IMG/VR virus record: IMGVR_UViG_3300031524_000077
Span: 1 to 25,438 of that record
Source: a virus
Reading direction: 5' to 3' (one strand)
Length of the DNA stretch: 25,438 nt
In this document: positions 13,504 through 21,602 of the stretch, one piece after another
Position numbering within the stretch: the first letter of the stretch is position 1
Layout: each line of letters opens with the position of its first letter
Program-made: the position numbers and the translations under genes
Notes under the pieces: generated by a model
Seen by the model: only the letters and a program-made list of their open reading frames with translations
Databases searched by the model: none
What the model was told of the DNA's origin: nothing

Positions 13504-14961
13504 TTAACCTTGATGTATAAGGTCTATCTGCCTAATAATCGGAATCCAAGTTCCTGAATTGACTGTAGTTAATACAACTTTTACCTTATCTCCTGTAAAT
13601 CCTCCAACATCCAAAGAAGTATATTGAGAATTAAGAAAACTCGTAGGGGTTATTGATTTAAGTGATGTTATTGTAGCACTCGAGTTCTTTCCTTTTCCAT
13701 AGATAGTTACATTTATTGCATCTGTTCCCGAGTTAGGAGGAGTTTCATAATAAACATCTATTCGTTTTAAGTTTTGAACGGTAATCCATTGAGATGTGTA
13801 AGAAATAGTGTTAGTCGCAGTATTGCTTCCTAAATTGTCATAGCAGATTGTGCTTCCTTTAAGTGCGTAGAGTTTTGCAGAAGAACCAGCTGTAATTATT
13901 TTGTTATAGTCTGAAGTTGTATCATATTGGAATAAAACATTTCCAATATCAGAGTCTTCCTTGAATAAAACCAATCCTATAGATGATTCAATACCTAAAT
14001 ATCCATTAACATTCGTACAACAATTACTTCTTATTCCTAATCTAGTTACAGAAGATGAAATACCCGTTAGTCCCATTATTCTTTTTAGAGAATATCCTAC
14101 TATTTTGTAAAGTGTCTGAAAACCAAATATTTCCTCTACGATTACATAAAAATTTCCATTTATGCTTTTCATCCCAATAAACATACCCGGAAGTTCTATC
14201 TTGTATTGAACGGTTTTTCCTGAACCATTCCAAAAGAATAAAGCATTTCCAATATAAGTATTATTAGTTGGTAGAGTTAATACATTCTCGCTCTTATATG
14301 CGGCAATCACCGCATAATTTCCATTTGCATATATTTCTGGGGCGCACGCAATATACCAACCAGTACCTAAATCTAGGTTAGCACTACCACTTATAGTCAA
14401 AGTCTTGTCTATTTTGTAAATATATTCACCAAAACAAACCATTAGAAATCCTTGATTTTCAAACGGGACTAGCCACCCACCATAACCAGCGTGATTAGGA
14501 ATACCAGTTAAATTTATCCAATCTCCACTATCATAGTTTGCATATTGTATTGAACTAGAAGCCCCATTTGCCCAACTCATCGCCCAAACAAAACCAGCGA
14601 AGTCGGCAAGCGTTACGTTTCCAGACGTAGAGCCGAAAACATTGTTATCGTCAAGTCCACTGAGTATCATCCTCTGAACATACCCGCCATTGTCCGCAGA
14701 AACATAGTCTCCATATCTACTAGGGACAGAAATTATATCTGAATATACTGAAGACCTTGCGTTAGTAGCTTGAGAAATAAGCGTAGTTGAGGGATAAAGC
14801 GGAGAAATTTGTTCTTCCTGAGCAGCAGGACTAGCCTCATTCATCGTAGCCAAATAATACAAAGGATTTACTCCAACAATATATTGATGTTGATTTTTGT
14901 CCGAGTATTGAGGCACGCTAGGAGACATCTTTTGAAAGTTTGTAAGAGAAATTGTTTTCAT
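13504..14961 (-). CDS. Tail (nozzle/stabilisation-like) protein, beta-propeller build
   Basis: 485 residues, almost entirely beta, with recurrent short blades that include aromatic strands such as GFVWAMSW, GFLMVCFGEYIYKID, GNYAVIAAY and GNFYVIVEEIFG. This is the look of a beta-propeller, as in podovirus tail nozzle/stabilisation proteins. A C-terminal domain (TSQWITVQNLKRIDVYYE and the following 90 residues) looks like a beta sandwich. It directly follows the adaptor gene, with a one-base stop-start overlap (TAATG), the usual order in podovirus tail modules. The precise family is not recognised. Confidence 0.6.
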   Translation of the reverse strand: MKTISLTNFQKMSPSVPQYSDKNQHQYIVGVNPLYYLATMNEASPAAQEEQISPLYPSTTLISQATNARSSVYSDIISVPSRYGDYVSADNGGYVQRMILSGLDDNNVFGSTSGNVTLADFAGFVWAMSWANGASSSIQYANYDSGDWINLTGIPNHAGYGGWLVPFENQGFLMVCFGEYIYKIDKTLTISGSANLDLGTGWYIACAPEIYANGNYAVIAAYKSENVLTLPTNNTYIGNALFFWNGSGKTVQYKIELPGMFIGMKSINGNFYVIVEEIFGFQTLYKIVGYSLKRIMGLTGISSSVTRLGIRSNCCTNVNGYLGIESSIGLVLFKEDSDIGNVLFQYDTTSDYNKIITAGSSAKLYALKGSTICYDNLGSNTATNTISYTSQWITVQNLKRIDVYYETPPNSGTDAINVTIYGKGKNSSATITSLKSITPTSFLNSQYTSLDVGGFTGDKVKVVLTTVNSGTWIPIIRQIDLIHQG

Positions 14962-15722
14962 TATGACATTGATTGTTTCCCAAAAGGAAAGTCCCAGCCG
15001 CCCTGGTCGTCTTGACCCTCTACAATTCCAATCTCATCTGGAACTCTTGTCGAAGCATAGACAGCAATATCTTCAAGTCTTTTCTTAAAGTTCGCTATAC
15101 TATCTTTTTTTAGATTTTCATCTCCTAACCTCTCCGCTATATCTATAAGTGAACCGTGAGTAATCGCGTCTCTGAAACTTGGAAAAACTAGTGGAACATC
15201 GGTATCATTAACAAGTTGATTTTGAGTTGGAATATAATACATTTTTACGCCACCTGTTACGGGATAGAGTGTTACATCAGTTACCAAAGGAAGTAGAGTA
15301 AAATATGTTCCAAAAACTAGGGCGGTTGGTTGTGTAAAAGTATATGATGGGTCTGAAATTGAGTCAGGGTCTACTATATTTACTCTTTGAAATTCGGTTG
15401 TTAAGGGAGCAGAAGGTGTTGCTGGTTGAAACGACGCCCAAATTGACTTTATTTTCTCATATTGGGGAGCTGTTCCTGTTCCATCTGGGAAGGTATAAGT
15501 TCCATCTCCGATTACCAAGTCTGAAGTTGCTTCGGTTAGATAGAAGTTTTCATTTACACCTCTAATAACCTCTTGAACTTGAGCGTAATACTTATTTATA
15601 ATTCGATTTAAGTCATTTGCACCTATAAATGAAGCATTACATTGTCCAATAAAGTAAATATCTTCTCGTATTCCAGCGAGTGTTGAAGAGTTACCATAAG
15701 ACATTCCTGAATAAGTTGTCAT
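14961..15722 (-). CDS. Head-tail adaptor/connector-like protein
   Basis: 253 residues. The N-terminal part holds a helix with FIGANDLNRIINKYYAQVQEVIRGV, a beta-rich middle follows, and the C-terminal helix pair FRDAITHGSLIDIAERLGDENLKK and FKKRLEDIAVYAS comes last. N-terminal helices, a beta insertion and a C-terminal 'IDIAERLGDEN' helix pair fit P22 gp4 / T7 gp11-like adaptors that join the portal to the tail. The junction with the propeller-like tail protein supports this. The ATG is preceded by TGTTATAAT. Confidence 0.6.
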   Translation of the reverse strand: MTTYSGMSYGNSSTLAGIREDIYFIGQCNASFIGANDLNRIINKYYAQVQEVIRGVNENFYLTEATSDLVIGDGTYTFPDGTGTAPQYEKIKSIWASFQPATPSAPLTTEFQRVNIVDPDSISDPSYTFTQPTALVFGTYFTLLPLVTDVTLYPVTGGVKMYYIPTQNQLVNDTDVPLVFPSFRDAITHGSLIDIAERLGDENLKKDSIANFKKRLEDIAVYASTRVPDEIGIVEGQDDQGGWDFPFGKQSMS

Positions 15723-15730
15723 TTGATTAT

Positions 15731-15739
15731 ATTATAACA
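15731..15739 (-). promoter_or_regulatory. Extended -10 element before the adaptor gene
   Basis: TGTTATAAT (15739-15731) ends nine bases before the ATG at 15722. It occupies most of the intergenic space and has no clear -35. Confidence 0.4.
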
Positions 15740-15743
15740 CAAT

Positions 15744-16490
15744 TTACCAACTAATAATAACTACTCCTGCCGTTCCTGTTCCTCCTGGCGCACTTATACC
15801 ATCTTCATTTAATCTTGCCGCGCCACTTCCCCCACTACCATATCCAGCACCATTTAATCCACTAGCTTTTCCTGAAGTAACAACGGGAGAGATACCACCG
15901 AAACCAAGTAAAGAAGAACCGCCTTTTCCTCCGACAACTAGACTTGATATAAATATTCCGTTTCCACCAACTTCTCCTAAAACCTGTAAAGTTCCTACTG
16001 CTGATGTAGCTGAACCAGAACCAGGAGCGACAACAGAAGTCCCAAATGATGTATCTCCTCCACTTGCTGAACCTATAGTAACCGAAACTGAACTTATACC
16101 ACTTATTAGATTAACTAAACTTTGACAATATGTTCCTGCTCCTCCACCATTTCCTGCACCTATAGAAAATCCTCCTACTGCACCACCTGAGGAACCTCCA
16201 CCTACTGCTTGAATCATAAACTCTGTAAATCCTGTCGGAACGGTAAAAGTTCCTGAGGAGGTAATCACTTGATAACCGTTTAGACCACCAATTCCTACAC
16301 TATTTATCAAATCTATCGTGTCTTGAGTGAGAGGAAAAGTTAATTGACCGCTATTTTGCTGTAAATCTGATATTGCTTGATTCGTATCTGTCTCAAAACT
16401 TTCCACATCTTCATCTGGTGTGTTTAGACTATTTTCAATAGCTTCTATCCTATTCTCGTGGTCGTCTAATTCGTTGTTTATGTCATCCAT
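15744..16490 (-). CDS. Glycine-rich phage surface/fibre protein with coiled-coil stalk
   Basis: 248 residues from the ATG at 16490, one base after the previous stop; an upstream start at 16559 would overlap that gene. Residues 1-48 form a coiled coil (NELDDHENRIEAIENSL). After a short linker comes GTFTVPTGFTEFMIQAVGGG, then glycine-rich loops (GNGGGAGTY, GYGSGGSGAA) ending in GTAGVVIISW. This is the pattern of the glycine-rich domain found in many phage fibre and appendage proteins. A trimeric virion decoration or adhesin is likely. Confidence 0.65.
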   Translation of the reverse strand: MDDINNELDDHENRIEAIENSLNTPDEDVESFETDTNQAISDLQQNSGQLTFPLTQDTIDLINSVGIGGLNGYQVITSSGTFTVPTGFTEFMIQAVGGGSSGGAVGGFSIGAGNGGGAGTYCQSLVNLISGISSVSVTIGSASGGDTSFGTSVVAPGSGSATSAVGTLQVLGEVGGNGIFISSLVVGGKGGSSLLGFGGISPVVTSGKASGLNGAGYGSGGSGAARLNEDGISAPGGTGTAGVVIISW

Positions 16491-16491
16491 A

Positions 16492-17394
16492 TTATTGTCC
16501 TTGATTTTTACCTGTCCAATTTGTCGGTGTGATTGTCTTAATAGTCCACGACACCGCACTTACGACCTTTTGTGTCCAAATACTGTGAATTGTTGCAGTT
16601 ATTCCTGCTTTCATACCAGTAAGAATATAACTAGCGACACTTGTCACCATAAGAAATTGTTTTCCTCTACTAAGGGTCACCGATATTCCTGTGAGAGCAA
16701 AACTTCTTACAGCTCCTACCATAGTAAGGATTCGATATTCTCCTGTTGATTTTGGGGTGTAAGAGAATGAAGCGGGTGCGGTCGTGAGAGTGTAGACTGT
16801 TCCCGATGCTGCTGGAGCAATCGAAATGATAATTGCTCCTGATGAACCACTACCTGTGTTTACAGTCATACTATGTGAACCTGCAGGATGTATCACTCCA
16901 TTTGAATCAAAGACTGCAAATGCAGAACTTATGACACTCCCTCTCAAGGTAGAACCAGAACCTGCAGATGGACTCGGTTGGTCAGACAAAACATACATCG
17001 CTGTCCAACAATTATCAGCAACAGTCGTTAGAGTCCCTACAATGGTCGTACCAGAGCCATTACTTGTTCCTGATTTATTATCAGGTTGTCCTGATTGTTT
17101 TGTACCTGAATAAGTAACGAAATGCATATCAGAGACACTACCAGCACTCGTTGTAATAGCTAAAGTATGAGTCCCTGTCGCAGGAGCGATTAAAGTGAAA
17201 GAATATAGTTGATAGAAAGATGAGTCTACTGCAGTAGCCCCTGTTGCGGTCATTGAGACTCCATTGTAAGTACAAGAAACAGTCGCACTCAAAGCATTTA
17301 TCGACATAGCGACAAACATGAAATCACCTGCCGTATTTGTTACGGATATGGATGTTCCGCTTCCATTTCCTGTACTATCAAAGGCAATCGCCAT
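16492..17394 (-). CDS. Ig-like/adhesin virion surface protein
   Basis: 300 residues. The N-terminal about 200 form a beta sandwich with SCTYNGVSMTATG, ATGTHTLAITTS, VTYSGTKQSGQP, ADNCWTAMYVLSD and IIISIAP. I recall this order from metagenomic phage and CPR proteins of unknown function that look like jelly-roll or Ig-type adhesins. The C-terminal third has two copies of a short repeat ending in FALTG or YILTG followed by a basic strand, like structural repeats in phage head or tail proteins. The start has one A between the TAA of the previous gene and the ATG. The exact place in the virion is unknown. Confidence 0.55.
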   Translation of the reverse strand: MAIAFDSTGNGSGTSISVTNTAGDFMFVAMSINALSATVSCTYNGVSMTATGATAVDSSFYQLYSFTLIAPATGTHTLAITTSAGSVSDMHFVTYSGTKQSGQPDNKSGTSNGSGTTIVGTLTTVADNCWTAMYVLSDQPSPSAGSGSTLRGSVISSAFAVFDSNGVIHPAGSHSMTVNTGSGSSGAIIISIAPAASGTVYTLTTAPASFSYTPKSTGEYRILTMVGAVRSFALTGISVTLSRGKQFLMVTSVASYILTGMKAGITATIHSIWTQKVVSAVSWTIKTITPTNWTGKNQGQ

Positions 17395-17395
17395 T

Positions 17396-17815
17396 TTAAG
17401 CTAGAGTTAAAAGACCTGAACCAAAAGTTATCGTTAGTTGGTCTCCATTCGCGCCGTTGAGGGTAACTTCAGAACCATAATCATACCAACCCAAAATGTT
17501 CTTTGATGCTGCGGTGTCATCGTAAATAACGATATATCGAAATGGACCGAAGTTTCCTGTCTGAGAAGTTCCTGTCCACGTTGCCGCACCAAGTGTCGCT
17601 GTTCCCGTGGATTGTGTCCACGTTACTGAAGTCAAAGCAGGTGAGGTAGCCATATTCGTAAGAGCAAGAGGTGAAACTATATCTGTATAAACGTGTGTAG
17701 CCGTAGTTGGAGCTGTATCCGTAAAAGCCAACTTTAACGTGTCTGAAGTGAAGTTAATCAACTTACTTCCTAAGTCGAGAGTCAAATAATAATTTTTTGA
17801 GAGTGTTACTGACAT
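17396..17815 (-). CDS. Virion structural protein, unknown
   Basis: 139 residues of Thr-rich beta structure (KLAFTDTAPTTATHVYTDI, FGPFRYIVIYDDTA, GWYDYGSEVTL). The pattern FRYIVIYDDTA...LGWYDYG is common in small phage structural proteins of unknown function; I recall it from metagenomic phages only. A long leader holds two hairpins, one of them the GTGTCT/AGACAC hairpin at 17837-17851. The next gene follows with the TAA-A-ATG junction. Confidence 0.5.
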   Translation of the reverse strand: MSVTLSKNYYLTLDLGSKLINFTSDTLKLAFTDTAPTTATHVYTDIVSPLALTNMATSPALTSVTWTQSTGTATLGAATWTGTSQTGNFGPFRYIVIYDDTAASKNILGWYDYGSEVTLNGANGDQLTITFGSGLLTLA

Positions 17816-17836
17816 AATTTTTTATTAAATAATAAT

Positions 17837-17851
17837 GTGTCTATCAGACAC
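17837..17851 (-). promoter_or_regulatory. RNA hairpin 21 bases before a head gene
   Basis: GUGUCU and AGACAC arms with a three-base loop. It shares the GUG-N-CU / AG-N-CAC frame of three other hairpins in front of head genes (see 19161, 21553 and 21603), but here the variable position is a normal pair. A separate CTCGC/GCGAG hairpin lies upstream at about 17856-17877. Confidence 0.4.
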
Positions 17852-17885
17852 TATGGCTCGCTCCGTATAGAAGCGAGTGAAGTGC

Positions 17886-18110
17886 CTAATAACCTTTTGA
17901 CTTAGCTACAGATTTTTCAACCTGAGCATAAGTTGGATTACTGACTTTCTTCTGTTTGCGACTCTTGTGAGCCGTATTCAAAGCCACCGCAACCGCTTGT
18001 TTATTTGCCGTTGCCTTACCGAACTTTCCCGCAGTTTTTGCAAAGGTCTTTCCTTTGTGAAACTCGGAGATATTTTTACCGATATTTTTCTTTCCTTTTA
18101 GAAGAGGCAT
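17886..18110 (-). CDS. Small basic virion-module protein (DUF6496-like)
   Basis: 74 residues from the ATG at 18110, four bases after the preceding stop; an upstream start at 18221 would overlap that gene by over 100 bases. It is very basic (MPLLKGKKNIGKNISEFHKGK, then KQAVAVALNTAHKSRKQKK). The 'NI.EFHKG...KQAVAIALN' pattern resembles small basic proteins found in podovirus structural regions. The family name is from memory. The charge suggests nucleic-acid binding, perhaps inside the head. Confidence 0.5.
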   Translation of the reverse strand: MPLLKGKKNIGKNISEFHKGKTFAKTAGKFGKATANKQAVAVALNTAHKSRKQKKVSNPTYAQVEKSVAKSKGY

Positions 18111-18114
18111 AGTT

Positions 18115-18396
18115 TTAGAATGTTTTACCCATCGTTTTGCTAATACTTTTCTGAACCTGTTGAAGAGTCGGTTTCTTGAAAGGTTTTGCGGGTTTACTAG
18201 GATTCTGAATATTCTTATCATTGAGTTTGGCTAATTTCTGTCGTGCCTTTCCACCACTCGGCATCCAGTATGCATTTTTTGTGCTTTTCGGAACATTGTA
18301 GACAGAAGGTTTAGCACCTCCGAGAAACGATTTCCTCAAACCTCCTACCACTTGAGGTTTAACTGGATTTGATTGTTGCTGTTGTTGTCCGTTCAT
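18115..18396 (-). CDS. Small basic Gln/Lys-rich protein, unknown
   Basis: 93 residues. After a Gln run (NGQQQQQSNP), the protein is rich in Lys, Pro and Gly and ends in LQQVQKSISKTMGK, which resembles the tail of the next gene's product (YAQVEKSVAKSKGY). The shared ending suggests that the two small basic proteins are related or bind the same partner. No known family. Confidence 0.5.
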   Translation of the reverse strand: MNGQQQQQSNPVKPQVVGGLRKSFLGGAKPSVYNVPKSTKNAYWMPSGGKARQKLAKLNDKNIQNPSKPAKPFKKPTLQQVQKSISKTMGKTF

Positions 18397-18402
18397 AATT
18401 TT

Positions 18403-18816
18403 TTAATAACCATATAATCCTTTTCGTTGAGCCAAGAGATATTCTTTGAATTGAGGAGTGCAGAATGACCATTCTCTAGCACCCAACATTCCATAATCCC
18501 TTGTCCAACCTTTTTTACTTTCGTAATCTTTCGGATCTGCCAAAAAGAGCTTCTCTTTCTGAAAGTCCGATTTCATTCTGACTGATACGTTCTTATCAAG
18601 TAATTTCTTTTTCGTCTCAAAGTATTCTTCTTGGATTCTGAGAAGGTCATCAGCTTGGTCTTGAGTAACCTTAATATTTCCGACAAAGAGTTTTCCGTTT
18701 ACTCGGATTCCTCCATCAGTCATATCTCGGTCAATAAAAACACTTACCAATTCTTTCTTTTCCAAAACAACTTCAGGAGAAGTAGAAACTTCTTTAACAG
18801 TTTGTGTTTTAGACAT
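18403..18816 (-). CDS. Unknown head-module protein
   Basis: 137 residues. It starts polar, then has a short beta region (VSVFIDRDMTDGGIRVNGKLFVG), a helical, Lys-rich stretch (QDQADDLLRIQEEYFETKKKLL) and an aromatic C-terminus (REWSFCTPQFKEYLLAQRKGLYGY). I recognise no family. The start lies one base after the previous stop (TAA-A-ATG). Lying between the capsid and the small basic genes, it may be a head or packaging accessory. Confidence 0.5.
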   Translation of the reverse strand: MSKTQTVKEVSTSPEVVLEKKELVSVFIDRDMTDGGIRVNGKLFVGNIKVTQDQADDLLRIQEEYFETKKKLLDKNVSVRMKSDFQKEKLFLADPKDYESKKGWTRDYGMLGAREWSFCTPQFKEYLLAQRKGLYGY

Positions 18817-18817
18817 T

Positions 18818-19153
18818 TTATTTCTTGGTTAATTTATTATTGAGTCTTTCCGCTTTTTTCATCGTTTCTCCCGCTTGAGATTTGGTGTCCATTTCTTTCT
18901 TAAGAGCTTCATCGAGTTTCTTCACCTCTGCGGTGCGTCTTTCCGATGCCGCTACTAAAAGAGCTTTCTCACTAATCTCACGCTCTTGAACCGACTTAAA
19001 AGCAGTATCAATCAATTTACTAACCTGTGATACTTGTAATTCGATTTCTGTATCTGTAAGCGTTTGCTTGTCAGAATAGATAGTCGAAGTAAAGCTCACA
19101 TTCTCAGAACCAAACTGTCTCAAAGACGAAAACTTAAACTCATTTTGTTTCAT
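18818..19153 (-). CDS. Coiled-coil head-module protein, unknown
   Basis: 111 residues. The first 35 have beta character (FKFSSLRQFGSENVSFTSTIYS). The rest is a charged coiled coil (SQVSKLIDTAFKSVQEREISEKALL and on to the C-terminus). No family is recognised. A structured hairpin (19161-19181) sits seven bases ahead of its ATG. Confidence 0.5.
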   Translation of the reverse strand: MKQNEFKFSSLRQFGSENVSFTSTIYSDKQTLTDTEIELQVSQVSKLIDTAFKSVQEREISEKALLVAASERRTAEVKKLDEALKKEMDTKSQAGETMKKAERLNNKLTKK

Positions 19154-19160
19154 AATTTTT

Positions 19161-19181
19161 GTGCCTATTTTTGATAGCCAC
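19161..19181 (-). promoter_or_regulatory. RNA hairpin directly before a start codon
   Basis: On the minus strand GUGGCUAU pairs with AUAGGCAC with one G-G mismatch and a five-base loop, ending seven bases before the ATG at 19153. It is one of a repeated family (21553, 21603, 17837). Its 3' arm holds the only SD-like AGG near this start. Confidence 0.5.
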
Positions 19182-19204
19182 GATTATTTTTAATAAGAAC
19201 CTTG

Positions 19205-19251
19205 TTTTAGGTTCTATCGGGAGCGTATAAACGCCCCCTAAGAACCTAAAA
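19205..19251 (-). promoter_or_regulatory. Long hairpin just after the major capsid gene
   Basis: The outer stem TTTTAGGTTCT/AGAACCTAAAA (11 pairs) encloses a second stem, GGGGGCG/CGCTCCC, with one G-U pair. It starts about ten bases after the capsid stop. There is no T run, so it is more likely an RNA end protector, processing site or attenuator than a full terminator. It would separate capsid from downstream expression. Confidence 0.55.
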
Positions 19252-19260
19252 TCCTTCAGA

Positions 19261-20232
19261 CTATGCAGTCGTTCCCGAAAGCGTAGCTGAAACTTCGTTG
19301 CGAACCAATCTGTTGTTGTCCAAAATTGCCGCAACACCTTCCCATTTCCAACCGACAGTAGAGCGTTGCTCCAACGGGTCGGAAGTGTCCTGAACACCAC
19401 CAGTGTGGATGTAAGTCTTCAAACCAGCAGAGAACTCAGAGACCGCGTAAGCACCCTTACCGTAAGCAAGAACACCATATACGTTCTGACCAGTAGAACC
19501 CGCACCCACGAATACCGGCGACATAGTTGTCGATATAATGCGTGCGCCTTGCCAATAACCCAATTCTCCCGTGAAGAGGTCTCCACGATACTCATTTGAC
19601 GGAGTAGGAGATGAGTAATTGACTGCCGAAATCCAAGAAGTATCGAGTCGAAGGTCATACATAACGTCTGGATGACCAACGACAGCATAAGCTGAGCCAA
19701 TAACAGGAATCGCATCGAACTTCTGAACATTGTTTCGCTCAAGCCAGCGAATATCACGAGTGATAAGAGCTGAAGTGAGTTTCATAGCAGATGTAACCGT
19801 TACACGAGATGATACTGTACCATCTCCGTAGATTACGTTCGTACCTGCCGCAACGACGTTCATAATCGTTGTGTCAATGGTTTCAGTTGCCTGAATACCA
19901 AGAACATCTGAAGCATCCTTAATCATTGAACGGTCATAGAGGAACTCCGCAACGTCGGTAATGACTGTGAAGTCACCGTATTGCGAGAGAACCGCCGTAA
20001 CTGAGTTCATCGTAAGGTTTGAACCTGAAGGGGTTACTCCTTCGTTAAGAGGAGTAAGAGCAAGAGCGAGTCGGTTGAAACCACGGAAGATAACAGTCTT
20101 GCTGTTGCTTCCTTTCGTTACCGGAGTAACTTTCGATGTCTTGTACCAGAGAAGTTTCTGTTTCAAGATGTCAATAAGTTCCTTCGCAACGATTTTCTGA
20201 CCTACATCGATTGCGTTAAATATTGTAGCCAT
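19261..20232 (-). CDS. Major capsid protein, N4-gp56 family
   Basis: 323 residues, within the usual length of this family. The N-terminus (about 1-50) has a helical opening followed by KTVIFRGFNRLALALTPLNEGVTPSG (residues 46-70). SVTAVLSQYGDFTVITDVAEFLYDR and LGIQATETIDTTIMNVVAAGTNVIYGDGT follow. This order is that of the N4-gp56-type HK97-fold capsid proteins of podovirus-like phages. C-terminal parts include GHPDVMYDLRLDTSWI and LGYWQGARIISTTMSPVF. It forms the capsid shell. The scaffold-like and head surface genes lie upstream and a strong hairpin follows the stop. No Shine-Dalgarno sequence precedes the ATG; the leader is A/T-rich. Confidence 0.9.
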   Translation of the reverse strand: MATIFNAIDVGQKIVAKELIDILKQKLLWYKTSKVTPVTKGSNSKTVIFRGFNRLALALTPLNEGVTPSGSNLTMNSVTAVLSQYGDFTVITDVAEFLYDRSMIKDASDVLGIQATETIDTTIMNVVAAGTNVIYGDGTVSSRVTVTSAMKLTSALITRDIRWLERNNVQKFDAIPVIGSAYAVVGHPDVMYDLRLDTSWISAVNYSSPTPSNEYRGDLFTGELGYWQGARIISTTMSPVFVGAGSTGQNVYGVLAYGKGAYAVSEFSAGLKTYIHTGGVQDTSDPLEQRSTVGWKWEGVAAILDNNRLVRNEVSATLSGTTA

Positions 20233-20265
20233 TAAAGTTTAATAATTTGTTAATGTTTGTAATTT

Positions 20266-20835
20266 CTATTTTGCGTACTGAGCATAGTTATCTCTGTAGG
20301 TAACTGTGAGAGAACCTGTGTCGAGAGCAGTTGTGTTAGGTGTAAAGACAGATGAAGTCTCGTTCTTTACAAATACATAACCAACCTCAACTGAAGTTGA
20401 TAGCGGTGTTCGAGCAATATCCGAGTCTTGAGCCTGTCGATGTTTCGGAAAATCCTGACCCGCAAGCCAGTAAAGACTGACCGTTCCCGCTTCTGTCTGA
20501 GCTGAATCCGCGCAGAGGGTATACAATCGGCACGAGTTCGTAGTTACAGGAACAGTTCCGTTATCAAACGCAAGATTTCCTGAAACTGGAGAAGTAGCAC
20601 CTCCAAACGTAAGTTGGTTTCCAATGATGGCTGGAGAACCACCAGCAGTCCCATTCACTCCCGGAGCGATTGTCGTCGCAAGAGCAAGGGAAGGCATATC
20701 TGCCGCCACGAAATACATTTGTCTTCCATTGACCTTAAAAAAGGTCGTGTTTGCTGTCTTAACAACTGCCGAACCGGCTCCGTGAATCGCAAGTCCCGGA
20801 GCTGTTTCGCAGTTGTTTACTGAAAATTGGTTCAT
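20266..20835 (-). CDS. Head surface/decoration-like protein
   Basis: 189 residues, beta-rich, with VNGRQMYFVAADMPSLALAT, CRLYTLCADSAQTEAGTVSLYW, GYVFVKNETSSVF and GSLTVTYRDNYAQYAK. The pattern fits a trimeric beta head decoration or accessory protein, placed between the scaffold-like gene and the capsid gene. The family is not identified. Function is inferred from position and build. Confidence 0.55.
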   Translation of the reverse strand: MNQFSVNNCETAPGLAIHGAGSAVVKTANTTFFKVNGRQMYFVAADMPSLALATTIAPGVNGTAGGSPAIIGNQLTFGGATSPVSGNLAFDNGTVPVTTNSCRLYTLCADSAQTEAGTVSLYWLAGQDFPKHRQAQDSDIARTPLSTSVEVGYVFVKNETSSVFTPNTTALDTGSLTVTYRDNYAQYAK

Positions 20836-20857
20836 TTATAATGTTTTTAACTTTTAA

Positions 20858-21544
20858 TTATCCTTTCATACTTTCAAGCATATCGTAGAGTTCATCTTTC
20901 GATTTTCCTTCTGTACTAATCGTTCCCCTATTCGGAGTAGATGCAGTCTTTTCAATCGGCTTAATTTTATTCAGAGATATATCCGCTACAATTTCTCCAA
21001 CAAGTGCTTTTAAGGACTGATTGGGATTTCGTAGGAAAGTCTTTTTCAAATCATTTTCATAATCTGAAAGACCTTCTATTCCCTTGTATTTACCAAACTC
21101 TAAATCGAATTTAGCTTCATTGTTTTTCTGTTCTATGGGTGCAAGAATGGTAGAAGTCTCACTCTTAATCACACCATAAAACTTTTCCAACAACTCACGA
21201 GAGGGTTTATCTTGAACTGCACTAAGGAATTCCTGAACGTTCTTAAATTCGTGGGTGGGTTTAGTCTCTTCTTTAGGAGTTTCTTTGGGAGTTTCCTTTT
21301 CAGGTTCTGCCTTAGATTCTGCTAACTTTTTGACTTCTTCAGCCAATCCTCTAATACGTTTTTGAGCGCGGGGACTGAGTTTAGATATTTCTTCTTCACT
21401 TAATTCCGCCTCATTGTCATCTTCTTTTGGAGTGATGACTTCCTCCTTTGGTTTTTCGAGGGACGCCTCGGGGGTTTCCACTTCCTCTGATTCAAGAGTC
21501 TTTTTCAACTCAGCATACAAATCTACGTCTTTTTCTTTTTCCAT
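20858..21544 (-). CDS. Scaffold-like capsid assembly protein
   Basis: 228 residues, strongly acidic and helical. A Glu/Pro/Lys-rich first half (LAEEVKKLAESKAEPEKETP...) is followed by a helical region (FLSAVQDKPSRELLEKFYGVIK) and a small basic-to-neutral end (NKIKPIEKTASTPNRGT). High charge, helicity and position between portal and capsid are typical of internal scaffolding proteins that guide prohead assembly and then leave. Two hairpins of the head-gene family lie upstream (21553-21572 and 21603-21622). Confidence 0.6.
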   Translation of the reverse strand: MEKEKDVDLYAELKKTLESEEVETPEASLEKPKEEVITPKEDDNEAELSEEEISKLSPRAQKRIRGLAEEVKKLAESKAEPEKETPKETPKEETKPTHEFKNVQEFLSAVQDKPSRELLEKFYGVIKSETSTILAPIEQKNNEAKFDLEFGKYKGIEGLSDYENDLKKTFLRNPNQSLKALVGEIVADISLNKIKPIEKTASTPNRGTISTEGKSKDELYDMLESMKG

Positions 21545-21552
21545 TTTATTAT

Positions 21553-21572
21553 GCGCCTATTTTGGTAGTCGC
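21553..21572 (-). promoter_or_regulatory. RNA hairpin directly before the scaffold-like gene
   Basis: On the minus strand GCGACUA pairs with UAGGCGC with one A-G mismatch and ends eight bases before the ATG at 21544. Compared with 19161-19181, the U-A pair is replaced by C-G and the mismatch is kept, so the fold covaries. Confidence 0.5.
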
Positions 21573-21602
21573 TGTTAATTTTAATACCGACAATTTCTTT
21601 TT

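Noticed and set aside
10223-19204. Shared 12-base string ATAAGAACCTTG at 10223-10234 and 19193-19204
   Set aside because: Both copies lie before gene starts, but one runs into the extended -10 region and the other into a hairpin, with no other copies noticed; probably chance in AT-rich leaders.
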